Source: Verrucomicrobiota bacterium (lineage in GTDB: Bacteria > Verrucomicrobiota > Verrucomicrobiia > Verrucomicrobiales > Akkermansiaceae). From it: 64,000 bases of DNA. This document shows, one piece after another, positions 46,801 to 54,200 of the stretch; positions within the stretch are counted from its first letter, which is position 1, and each line of letters begins with the position of its first letter. Made by a program: the position numbers and the translations under genes. The notes beneath the pieces were generated by a model. That model saw nothing but the letters and a program-made list of their open reading frames with translations. It made no database searches and had not been told where the DNA came from. The stretch is from the NCBI GenBank assembly GCA_017301995.1, contig JAFLEH010000023.1:1-64000 (forward strand), given 5' to 3'.

Positions 46801-47295
46801 GCGGATCTCATCGCCAACGGCCTGACCGTCTCTCTAACCGGGGCGGCCAATGCCGTCAATCAGGCCCAATACCTCCGCCTCGTGGACACCAGTTCCCCGG
46901 CCGATACCGACCACGACGGCATGCCGGACGCCTGGGAACTCGCCCACGGACTGAATCCCAACAACCCGACCGACGCCACCAGCGACGCCGATGCCGACGG
47001 CCAATCGAACCTCGCCGAATTCGTCGCCGGCACCCATCCGGGCCAGGCCACATCACGCCTCGCGATCATCGCCCTCGCCAAATCGCCAACCGCGGTCGAT
47101 TTGACCTGGTCGAGCGTCGCGGGCAAGGCCTACACCATCCAGTGGAGTTCCGATCTAACCACATGGAACACCTTGGAGTCCGCCCCCGGCGTGCCGATGG
47201 AAGTCGCGGCCGCTTCCGGTCCATCCACCGCCACCACCGTTCCCGTTCCCGCCGGCAACGCCGCCCGCTTCTTCCGCGTCGGCGTGGCACCGTAG
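40858..47295 (+). CDS. giant secreted amylase with two GH13 catalytic domains
   Basis: 2145 residues; signal peptide 1-16 (R-P-L-L-L-L-A-L-L-P). GH13-I (~17-520): Y-D-G-F-R-L-D-A-G-K-H (~237, nucleophile Asp), L-M-F-N-E-I-F (~298, acid Glu), V-H-S-H-D-Q-P-G (~361). Middle: beta domains, D-S-D-G-D-G-L-P-D-D calcium segment, a carbohydrate-binding-like domain, and the F-V-M-N-G module (~1080-1258) also found in the upstream protein. GH13-II (~1400-1960): I-D-G-L-R-C-D-F (~1661), F-M-A-E-S-L-D-G (~1692), T-S-H-D-E-V-F (~1778). C-terminus: D-T-D-H-D-G-M-P-D-A-W-E and D-A-D-A-D-G-Q-S calcium segments, then a closing domain. Both active sites look intact. It likely forms an extracellular starch-degrading pair with the GH57 protein. 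Confidence 0.9.
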   Translation: MRPLLLLALLPSLARAEVILQYFEADWNEIYLRTPEISEIGYDALWIPSPCKSPMAGTIKWANVGYSLYDRFDLGDIPQRGTVATRYGNRGQLRNMVDHLHFGDVKVYPDIVFNHNGNGPNFLEYPGMKPNDFHVWADGSQPGGWKRAPRMSGYDDIGGGYGATFKEELVSLIDIVTEPDGRFTNNSPYAPEPSPFVRHPGQYDKYPFHNPGDTLPNENVRQMLSRWAHWLGNAMDYDGFRLDAGKHVVREFYGGPGQTGTFLHEAQWNFDQRRGNAYDGNVPDLYKNETRRKDMLMFNEIFAGGSANFDYWRQGNVKMRYLDFPAKQQIVGSAFSGGNLTALASLGVGLDPTEGVSFVHSHDQPGPNKMDLAYAWLLTKAGVPIVYFSGNNISWDDKNAGRTWVLPGTGNALGDYNNVVPNLVYIHNQFARGREWNRWSDNDFHAHERYVDGNGNASPDSGEGVLLVALNDGGYDQTKTLQTAFPSGTVLKDYTGNQAANATVNGSGQVTITVPARSGQGFVCYAPLVAEGPASGAALRFTQSGNAVGTMAWQVPGGRDAAAKNRSIPRITGNSVDIEVHYTDPAGGTVNNTLVKWGQGRNLNASAADFTGSDMVSGGFEQATYGGGIWKLTADLTGVPEGLHTVKARLFNTRAAGLPALYQTFAATVYVDRTGPDLTIESPAASATVAGEALAVIRNGDRTAARVECRVDAGTWADATQTQQGVWQASLSGLSAGSHTLEVRSTERDQGATPATINTSTETRTFTVTQPTLAFYINHAEGAEIRVPFFTTNLTVPAGTTAGQIKLRWDGYELAGVAVNGTTGTHVFDGRYVSGGVIQRLSGAFVNGTHFFEAELTSGGETMRLTRRVVFNLYGQNLTDSDGDGLPDDVELPGFTSGAYATQKFPGDNSEDTIPNFGETWTRTNPLNENTDYGGSWDGDEDWDNDGASNLQEVLRGYTDFGDAFHYNIYNGASVPPANQASSATWTLASSGGGAQQMAASYRPNNGTLASATQIELKLVVNGGTPQYFAMTNAGDGLWTYTATLPAGSTSATLTFQTPGGGTTDTNTAWNNVDVTLQTEAFVMNGLLDSPHYLVADNGMRIWAAVKGNKLYFATWSSQAGTNDHFLLLTKNFGNPETHPWAKTGQSNFWFGGWPWLAAEGDPGASPYSALNHGGASGRKAMGSGGNVLEGEVDLVEVFGSVPKVVYLAALAYGDNDGAGIASQCPVAWSADNNLTSPEFLAVRVDSIRDENSDGYHDAGAPEMKSEVDGAAADANYGLRRFFIDEAAGGTASLTLRFAPNGNPTLPVTNVEVVTNLNRREQAAIQENRDTATATSATYYRAYPMSESGGVWSATLPVNQCGAYRATVRYFIGGQGPFYFTDGGQRRDLAVVVSPKSALDLNMYEVNPAIVEATSDTKSGRSTFRDLWMANTDRPDIVNIDHFTHLGVNMLWLQPIHPIGVEARGTDPATSAPYDPGSPYAVRDYWKVAGSLGADDTESGALTEFQTAVSQFDNAGVGIMMDGTFNHSAPDAVLGQGAADLFSWATNPTSEIRNTKPGWFSKTDNYLLPAASAAEIAVAPDRSDFGKWDDVRDLYFGNYDALVKYPSASHREEFLLERDSVEPLSATTRELWEYFAYYPIYWLAKTGHPAGTPASQAYKGIDGLRCDFAQGLPSEFWEYCINKTRSVKWNFVFMAESLDGYREVDGSKRHGVGYRSARHFDVLNENIVFHWRDTHFGYPANGEGSGSAGNRATSATFNAYNQRRQAYEGVVLLNNLTSHDEVFPSNDPYELIQAYAQLGALDGIPMLLYGQEAGAQNDFTAYGFSGIANSNRNWTRYETNFGKSIPNFKRWNSMTKVWQNRDWAAQDLYGRINRARLANPALRGKGEYFLYRTGGLGIDPGIFAVAKFEAAGTPVASQNVVLCFANTNYAASATRTATFDLSATVPGGANWFGIEPGKSYNLTNELAANPDAPVWTTDRTGADLIANGLTVSLTGAANAVNQAQYLRLVDTSSPADTDHDGMPDAWELAHGLNPNNPTDATSDADADGQSNLAEFVAGTHPGQATSRLAIIALAKSPTAVDLTWSSVAGKAYTIQWSSDLTTWNTLESAPGVPMEVAAASGPSTATTVPVPAGNAARFFRVGVAP

Positions 47296-47313
47296 AGGGA
47301 TCGCGATCCCTCT
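47294..47313. terminator. perfect 20-base palindrome overlapping the amylase stop
   Basis: AGAGGGATCGCGATCCCTCT is self-complementary end to end and begins within the amylase TAG stop. It may act as a terminator hairpin, though no T-tract follows. Alternatively it marks the junction where the adjacent hsdM remnant was joined. Confidence 0.45.
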
Positions 47314-47322
47314 CTAGCTGTC

Positions 47323-47712
47323 TTCGATGACGAGCTGAACCGCATCGCCAAGGAAGTCGGCTCGCGGAAAAAGGCCTGCCAACTCGCCAAGGTGAACCAC
47401 AAACTCGTCCGCTTCTACCTGCCCCTCGTGCCGGACGATCCCGAGCAGCCCGTCTGGTCCGTCATCCGCTAGCTCTCCAACAAGATCGGCGAAGGCGTCA
47501 CCACCCACATGCGGGCCATCGCCCGAGAAAATCCGCTCCTGCAGGGCATCATCGACCGCGTGGACTTCAACGCCACCACCCATGGCCAGCGCGACCTCGA
47601 CGACGATCGCCTCTCCAACCTCATCGAGGCCATCAGCACCAAGCGCCTCGGGCTCGACGACGTCGAGGCCGACATCATTGGCAAGAGCTACGAATACCTG
47701 ATAAGAAAATAA
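47323..47712 (+). pseudogene. hsdM: type I restriction-modification methyltransferase (hsdM) N-terminal remnant
   Basis: A 130-codon stretch encodes the HsdM N-terminal helical domain. It reads L-V-R-F-Y-L-P-L-V-P-D-D-P-E-Q, then an in-frame TAG at about 47470-47472, then K-I-G-E-G-V-T-T-H-M-R-A-I-A-R-E-N, the family block R-V-D-F-N-A-T-T-H-G-Q-R-D-L-D-D-D-R-L, and D-I-I-G-K-S-Y-E-Y-L-I-R-K. It stops exactly where intact HsdM would continue with the SAM-binding F-A-E-G..G-E-F-Y-T-P region. With no catalytic domain, hsdS or hsdR nearby, it is a dead fragment. The first part lacks a start codon. Confidence 0.85.
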
Positions 47713-47715
47713 TTT

Positions 47716-47759
47716 GAACCTGAATCCGCAAACGAAACTGCGGATTTCAGGAGGGGTTC
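47716..47759 (-). terminator. Rho-independent terminator of the exbB-exbD operon
   Basis: GAACC (47716-47720) pairs with GGTTC (47755-47759), and CCTGAATCCGCA pairs with TGCGGATTTCAGG (one bulged base) around a loop AACGAAAC. Read on the minus strand, T-rich sequence (TTCAAATTATTTTC) follows. It lies directly after the minus-strand stop at 47763. Confidence 0.8.
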
Positions 47760-47762
47760 GGA

Positions 47763-50093
47763 CTATTTGAGATGGAGCACCACCGAGAACTCGGTGCGGC
47801 TGTTGCCGTTCTCGATGCGGCAGAGGACGCGGTTCACTCCCTGTTTGAACCGGACCTTGCGGCGTCCTTCGCTGATTTTCCAAGCCTTGAGATTGCGACC
47901 GCTGGCCCAGACGGGTTGATCGTTGATCCAGATTCTCGAGTGGTCGTCGCTGCCAATGGAGATCCACAGGTCGGTGTCCTGTTCGAACCGAACCTCGGTG
48001 TAGGCGTAGTAGATGACATATTCCAGGTTGCGGCGGAAATTCTGTTCGGCATCGAGGCCGGGGTGTTTGCTCGCGGCGTTGAAGGCGGCGAACCGCGGCA
48101 TGATATTGGGGGAGCCGGATTGCTGGAACTCCCAGCGGATGGGCACGCCGTTCTTGCCCGGATAGACCGCGTTGAGGTCAATGGTGGATTCCGGCGGAAA
48201 CTTCTTGTCCACGTTGGCCCGGCGGGTGTTGTCGAAGGGGCCGATGACATACCAACTGTCCAGATAGAACCAGGGGACCGAGACGCCTCCCGCGGGGATC
48301 ACCTTGCGGGCCGGCCAGCCGGTGATCGCGCCCGAACCCGCCGCCACACCGGGACCGCCTTCGGAACCCCAGCTTTCCGCGCCGCCGCCATCGCCGCCGA
48401 ATCCGTTTCCCTCACCCGGCGCCCCGCTGTTTCCGCCGGGCGGTCCTTCGCCGAATCCATCCCTATCCCCGCTCATCGCACCGGTCAGATCGACAGAGCC
48501 GATCCCCTCCGACTCCGCCGCCAGATTCTCCAACCGTTCGGTGCGGGCAAGCATCGCCTGGTAATCGTCCATCGAAATCGTCGCCCCGTTTTCACGCGCG
48601 GAGTCGGCGGCCTGATCCAACAGCATTTGGGCGAGTTGGACCATCGATGTGATCTCGTCCCGCGCGGTTTCCACCGCTTCGCGCACGGCCACGGCGGCCG
48701 GCCCGCCATCAACCGGTTGCCGCAACGCGCCATCCAGATCGGGCCGCATCGGGCGGCTGACGTCCGTGAGCGCCAGCGCGCGGTCCAGCGGAATCTGCCG
48801 GAGCATGGCGAGTTCGGTGGCGCGCTTCCGCCGGAAGGATTCGGTTAGCTCGCGCTCGGTGGCGCGGGCAAGTTGATAGAGAGCGGCGACATTCTTTCTG
48901 GCCAGATCGCTCTCGGGGGTGACTTCAGGCACGGGCGGATCGGTGCTCTCCGGCGTTGCGGAAGGAGGCGGCACGGGGCGCTCCGAGGCCTCTTCGCACA
49001 GTTTGGATACCGCACGCTGAAGATCCGCGGCATCGCGCTGAATGCCAAGCGCCTTGCGCAGGGCGGCCATGGCCTCCACATCATCCGTGGTGGGCAGGGG
49101 GTGGCCGGGATCCTCCTGCCTGGACAGTTCGGCGAGTTTCAACTCCAGTGACGGATATTCGGATTTCGCGTCGGCTATGTCTTTGACGAGGGCGTCATGC
49201 TTGCGTCTGGCGGATGCGAGATTCTTTCCGGCCCACAGGCCCGCTTCAGAGTCGGCGCTGGCGCGCGCCGATTCCGATTCGGCCGCCGCGACCTTGCCAG
49301 CGGACTCGGCGAGCAGTTTTTCCTCGTCGCGGATCAGTCGCGACGTCCGCCTCACATGATAGGCATAGTGCTCCATCTCCCGCTCGTGCTTGCTAGCCGG
49401 GCGGGACCAGCGGGCCCGGTCCCTGACTTCCTCTGCCGCCACCAGCGCGTCGGATGCGGCCGCCTGCGCCTCGGCGGCATGCCGCTGGAGCAGGAGAGCC
49501 TCGCCGAAACGCGCATCGGTGATCGAAAGCAGCGCTTCTATCCGCTCCTGCGTGTTGGCTGCGGCCACTTGGAAGCCGCGGCACGCGCGCTGTGCTTCCG
49601 CCGCTTCATCAAAGCTCACGCTGGTCCGGTGTTCCCGCCACCCGCTGAATGCCCTTTCCGCCGCCTCCAGCGAAGCCAGCGCATTTTTGTGGGCGATTCC
49701 GATTTGTGAGAACAATGCGTCCAACCGGGCCGGAGCGTCCCCGGCGAGGCCGCGTGACACGCTGCGGTAATCCTCCCGCGCCACACGCTCCGTCTCGGCG
49801 AGCTTCCGGGCGATCTCCTGCAATTCGTGGACACTCCGCGCGAACGGCACCGCCTGTTGCTCCCGGATGCGTCCGGCCATCTCCCGCGCGCGGCCCGCCC
49901 CCACCTGGCGGCTGGCACGGTCCGTTCCACGTCCGATTTCACGCTCCGGCGACAACCCTAACAACCACCCTAGCAAAACAGCGTGGAATCCGAATGATAA
50001 CAACCACCAGCGCCCGGAACGCGCGCGCCGGTCGCCGGTCTTGCCTGCGACCGCTCCCTCAGCGGCCATCGGCTTTGGTGTGGAGTCCGACAT
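47763..50093 (-). CDS. membrane-anchored coiled-coil protein with C-terminal carbohydrate-binding-like domain (ExbBD partner)
   Basis: 776 residues. A cytoplasmic N-terminus rich in K/R is followed by one transmembrane helix (~29-47: W-W-L-L-S-F-G-F-H-A-V-L-L-G-W-L), the topology of TonB. Then comes a very long A/E/R-rich coiled coil (~55-440), a Pro/Ser linker, more helices, and a Gly-rich hinge (~545-590). The C-terminal beta domain (~600-776) contains W-F-Y-L-D-S-W-Y-V-I-G-P-F-D-N and I-G-S-D-D-H-S-R-I-W-I-N-D-Q-P-V-W, typical of jelly-roll sugar-binding domains. No TonB C-terminal fold is visible. It overlaps exbD by 35 bases, so it is the expected third subunit of the energising complex. 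Confidence 0.7.
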   Translation of the reverse strand: MSDSTPKPMAAEGAVAGKTGDRRARSGRWWLLSFGFHAVLLGWLLGLSPEREIGRGTDRASRQVGAGRAREMAGRIREQQAVPFARSVHELQEIARKLAETERVAREDYRSVSRGLAGDAPARLDALFSQIGIAHKNALASLEAAERAFSGWREHRTSVSFDEAAEAQRACRGFQVAAANTQERIEALLSITDARFGEALLLQRHAAEAQAAASDALVAAEEVRDRARWSRPASKHEREMEHYAYHVRRTSRLIRDEEKLLAESAGKVAAAESESARASADSEAGLWAGKNLASARRKHDALVKDIADAKSEYPSLELKLAELSRQEDPGHPLPTTDDVEAMAALRKALGIQRDAADLQRAVSKLCEEASERPVPPPSATPESTDPPVPEVTPESDLARKNVAALYQLARATERELTESFRRKRATELAMLRQIPLDRALALTDVSRPMRPDLDGALRQPVDGGPAAVAVREAVETARDEITSMVQLAQMLLDQAADSARENGATISMDDYQAMLARTERLENLAAESEGIGSVDLTGAMSGDRDGFGEGPPGGNSGAPGEGNGFGGDGGGAESWGSEGGPGVAAGSGAITGWPARKVIPAGGVSVPWFYLDSWYVIGPFDNTRRANVDKKFPPESTIDLNAVYPGKNGVPIRWEFQQSGSPNIMPRFAAFNAASKHPGLDAEQNFRRNLEYVIYYAYTEVRFEQDTDLWISIGSDDHSRIWINDQPVWASGRNLKAWKISEGRRKVRFKQGVNRVLCRIENGNSRTEFSVVLHLK

Positions 50094-50484
50094 TTTTCAA
50101 GCCCTCGAACTGGCACAGGTCCACGATGCGGACGATGCTCTCGTAGCGGGTGTCGCGGTCGCCGTCGATCCGCACCCTCCGGTTGGGTGTGGCCGCGGCG
50201 ACCTCGCGGATCCGCTGATGGAGAAACGTGTTGTCAACCGGCCGGAGAATGCCGTCGGTGTTCATATAGGTACGCCCCTGGCTGTCCACACCGATGATGA
50301 GCAGCTCCGGCTCCTGTTCCACGCTTACGGAAGCGGCGGATTCGGGGAGTTGCAACGGAAGCTCGCTCTGGCGGTTCTTCATGGTGGTGGCCACCAGGAA
50401 GAAGATGATAATCACCAGCATGATGTCGATCATCGGGATCAGCATGATCTCGAACGGCTCGTCTTCCGGTTTGCGGACTTTCAT
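50059..50484 (-). CDS. exbD: ExbD/TolR biopolymer transport protein
   Basis: 141 residues: short basic cytoplasmic N-terminus, one transmembrane helix containing the conserved proton-channel aspartate (L-I-P-M-I-D-I-M-L-V-I-I-I-F-F), and a periplasmic ExbD domain ending with a run of positively charged strands (R-V-R-I-D-G-D-R-D-T-R-Y). It works with ExbB as a proton-driven motor in the inner membrane. The start lies 13 bases after exbB and its end overlaps the coiled-coil gene. Confidence 0.93.
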   Translation of the reverse strand: MKVRKPEDEPFEIMLIPMIDIMLVIIIFFLVATTMKNRQSELPLQLPESAASVSVEQEPELLIIGVDSQGRTYMNTDGILRPVDNTFLHQRIREVAAATPNRRVRIDGDRDTRYESIVRIVDLCQFEGLKNVGLHTKADGR

Positions 50485-50497
50485 CGGGTGTTTCCGT

Positions 50498-51247
50498 TCA
50501 TTCGGGCGTGGCAGAACGCCGCATCAGCCAGGTGGTGAGCAGATCGGTGACCTCCTCTTCGAGCGTGATGCCGAACCCGGCCGTGCGGTGTTTGAAAGTG
50601 TGATAGAGCGCGAGGAACGGGATCGCCACCGCAATTCCAAGACCGGTGGTGACCAGGGCCTCCGAAATGCCGCCGGCCAATTGGGTGGCATCACCCAGGG
50701 ATCCCGCGAGCGAAACCGTCTCAAAGGTTTCGATCATTCCCAGAATCATGCCCAGCAATCCCAACAGCGGTGCGAGGGTGGCCACGATTCCCAACGGATA
50801 GGCGCGCTGGTAGTGCCCGGCCAGTTCGCGGCTGACGAGATCCCCGCAGATGGCGGACACCTCCGTCATTGGAGCGGTGCGGTTCCGGGCGATGAACGCG
50901 ATCACTCGCCCGAGCGTACTCGGCTCCGACTCGCCGAAACGCTCGAGGCTGGAAAAATCGCCATCCGCCCACAATTCGCGGGCGCGCTGGGAAAGTCCGA
51001 CAGGTGCCAGATATTTGCGACGCAGACGGAACACGCGTTCGAACGCAAAGCCCGCGCCGAACATGGACAGCGCGAGTTGTACGAGGGCGGTGTTGCCACC
51101 GGCCTTGAGCTTCCCGGCCCAACCTGTGCTGTGGATCGCGACGGATGCCGGGGCCGGTGGGTCGGCTGCCGGCTCCGTCCCGGCGGAGACCAGCGGATTC
51201 ACCGCGATTAATGTTAGGACGGATAGCAACGCAAATCGCCGGCGCAT
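50498..51247 (-). CDS. exbB: ExbB/TolQ/MotA-family proton channel
   Basis: 249 residues. An N-terminal signal-like segment (L-L-S-V-L-T-L-I-A-V-N-P-L-V-S-A) and a Pro/Ala linker precede TM1 (V-Q-L-A-L-S-M-F-G-A-G-F-A-F). The MotA_ExbB domain follows with G-I-V-A-T-L-A-P-L-L-G-L-L-G-M-I-L-G-M-I and G-G-I-S-E-A-L-V-T-T-G-L-G-I-A-V-A-I-P, the channel-lining helices with their conserved Thr residues. An extended periplasmic N-terminus is common in Bacteroidota/Verrucomicrobiota ExbB. It is the first motor gene, 43 bases downstream of a giant secreted protein gene with which it may be cotranscribed. Confidence 0.93.
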   Translation of the reverse strand: MRRRFALLSVLTLIAVNPLVSAGTEPAADPPAPASVAIHSTGWAGKLKAGGNTALVQLALSMFGAGFAFERVFRLRRKYLAPVGLSQRARELWADGDFSSLERFGESEPSTLGRVIAFIARNRTAPMTEVSAICGDLVSRELAGHYQRAYPLGIVATLAPLLGLLGMILGMIETFETVSLAGSLGDATQLAGGISEALVTTGLGIAVAIPFLALYHTFKHRTAGFGITLEEEVTDLLTTWLMRRSATPE

Positions 51248-51290
51248 GTCGGGTCGGATCGGGTGGAGTGGTTCAGCCGCTGTCTGGCGA

Positions 51291-54200
51291 TCAGGGATTC
51301 AGCTCGACCCGATAGAACGCCTTGCCTGCGGGTGGGGACGGATCGGTGTATTGCGTGGAACCGCCGGATCCGGCGGGCAGGGTGGCGGTTAGCGTGGTCC
51401 AGGTGGCCATGTCCGTGGTGCGTTTCACCGTGAATGTCACGCCGGCCGCGCTCGGCCAGGCGATGGTGAAGCCGTCGGCCGGATTGGTATCGGTGGTGGC
51501 GATGCCGAAACGGGAGGCGCTGCTGTTAGGATCGAGTCCCAGACGGAACTCGGTCAGGTTGTCGGTTCCATCCGCGTCCGGGTCGGCGGCGGCGGTTTGG
51601 GCGAGATTGCCGAAGTGGGTCGTTTCCCACGCGTCCAGCATGCCGTCGTTGTCGCTATCCGAGTTGGCGACCACCGAGAGAACGCCGGTGGTTTGCTCAA
51701 ACTGATAGACCCGGGCGGCGTCGATGGTTTTCTTCCATGCCGTGCCGGACCGGCTGAAGCCGGAGATGGAAAACGTGGACCCGTAGTTCTTCGCGCCGGT
51801 GTTGGCGACGAGGTTCCATGTGTCGCCGATGGTGGAGCCCGCGCCCGTGGTGTCGATGTTCACCGTGCCATCGAGGGTCACGGCCTTCGATCCGGTGATC
51901 GCGTTGTTCACGCCGGAGGCGCCGCAAACGAAGTTGAACGCGCCCGTCGCGCCGAGGGCGAACGGCGACTCGGCGGCAAGGCTGCCCGTCCAGGTGTTGG
52001 CGCCGGTGAATGTGACGTTTCCATTGGCGGCCACGAGGCTCAGATTGCCGACTCCGGAAACAAGCGAGTTTACGGTTAGGCTGCCGTTCTGGGCGTACAT
52101 TTCCGAAGCGCCGCGCACCAGGATGTTGCCACCGACAGTGACGAGTCCGTTGCCGTTGGAGCCATTGTGGATGCGTCCGCCGTCAAGCACGAGGTTGCCG
52201 ATGGTGTGATTGCTGTTCGATTTGAACAGCAGGTTGCCGCCGGTGGCCATCACCAGCCGCGCGCCGGCGAACGTGTAATCACCGCCAGCCGTGTAGGGCG
52301 CGCGCAAGCTGTTCACCGCCACATAGTAGTTGATGCCGGCGAGCGGGGCGAAATGGTCGCTCCAGTTGGTGGCGGCATCGTAGGAGATGGTGGTGGCGCT
52401 GTTGGCATCGCCGACGAGCAATTTGGCACCATCCGCGATGCCGTCACCATTCGCGTCCGCGAAACTCGCGGCGCTCTTCGGGTCGGTCAGATCTACCGCC
52501 ATCTCCTGCTTGTTGGTTGCGCCGTCGCCATCGGCGTCGGTCCACGGGGCCTGTGCCAGGTCGGCGGGTTCCACGACTCCGTCATTATCGCCGAAGGTGG
52601 CGTCTTCAATGGTTAGATCGTCCCATCCGTCGCCGTCGTTGTCGTAGGCTGTGGCAGTGGTCAGATTGCCGAAGGTGGCGGTTTCCCAACCGTCGTTCAG
52701 GTTGTCGCCGTCGCTGTCCGGCCAGGAGTTGGCATCATCCGGTTCGGTGCCGGCGAGGAACTCCGCGAGGTCGGTGTTGTGGTCGGAATCATAGTCGCCG
52801 GTGCCATCGCGGGAAGTGCCGCCGAAGTTGGCGACCTCCCAACTGTCAGACATGCCGTCGCCGTCGAGGTCGGGATTGATGACCAGCAGGGCACCGGTAC
52901 TTTCGTAGAACACGAGGTCCACGGCACCGAGACTCTTGGTCCATGTACGGCTGCCTGCGGTGCCTGCGGAAACGATGAACCCGGGGATGTTGAAGGTCGC
53001 GCCGTAGGTTTTCGTGCCGGTGGATGCGACGAGATTCCAGGTATTGCCAACCGTCAGATCGGTGCCGGAGGTATTGATATTGAAATCGCCGTGGAAAGTG
53101 ACGGCGCCCGCGCCGGTGATGTTGTTGGACGTGCCATTCAACGTGGGGAGGAAGTTGAACGAGCCCGGATCCTCGACGACGAACGGATTGGCGGTGCTCA
53201 GGCTTCCGGTCCAGGTATTGGTGGAGTTGAAACGGATGGTGCCGGTGCCGGTGAATGTCAGATTGCCGGTTCCGCCAAGCGCGGAGTCGATGGTGATGGT
53301 GCGAGCCGCATTGGGGCTGTCGAAGGTGGACGGAGCGGTCACGGTTAGGGTTCCCGCGAGTGTGACCGGTGTGTTGTTGCCGGTCCCGTTCTCCACTTTG
53401 CCGCCGGCGACGCGAAGATTGGCGGTGGTGCTTCCGTTGCCGTTCTTCAGTGTCAGGATTCCGGTCGGGGCTATGGTCAGACGGTCGCCGGCGAATGTGA
53501 AATCGCTGGAGCCCGCCGTGGTAATGTCCGGGGTGCGGATCCGCTTGTTTGCCAGATAAATGCTGCCTGCGATCGGGGCTTGTCCGTTTTCCCAATTCAT
53601 GCCGCCGGTAAACGAGGTGGTAGCAGGCGGTGTGGCGTTCACATCGTCAGCGAGCAGAATGTGTCCGTCGCCCGATCCATCCCCGTCGAGATCCGGAAAC
53701 TGGCTGTTGTCGGTAGGACTGGTGAAAGAGACCGATTCCTGATAGTTGAGGGCGCCGTCGCCGTCGCCATCGGCGGCGAGATTGTTTTGGGCGGTTAGGT
53801 CGGAGGGTTCCACGGTTCCGCTGTTGTCGCCGTAAAACGCATCCTCCCACAGGTCCGCGAGTTTGTCGCCGTCGTGGTCGGTGGCGGTCGCGGTGGTTAG
53901 GTTGGAGAATGTGAACATCTCCCATCCGTCATTCACGCCGTCGGCATCCGAGTCGGGCCATGAGTTCCCATCGATCGGGTTTGTTCCGGCAAGGGATTCC
54001 GCGCCGTTGGTGTTGTGGTCGGAGTCGTCGTCAGCGGCGGCGTTGTTCTGGACGGCCAGATCGGACGGCTCCACGGTTCCGCTGTTGTCGCCGTAGTGAA
54101 GGTCCTCCCACAGGTCGGCGAGGCCGTCGCCATCGGTGTCATCGACTGTCGCGGTGGTCAGATTGCCGAAGGTGGCCATTTCCCAACCGTCGTTGAGGCC

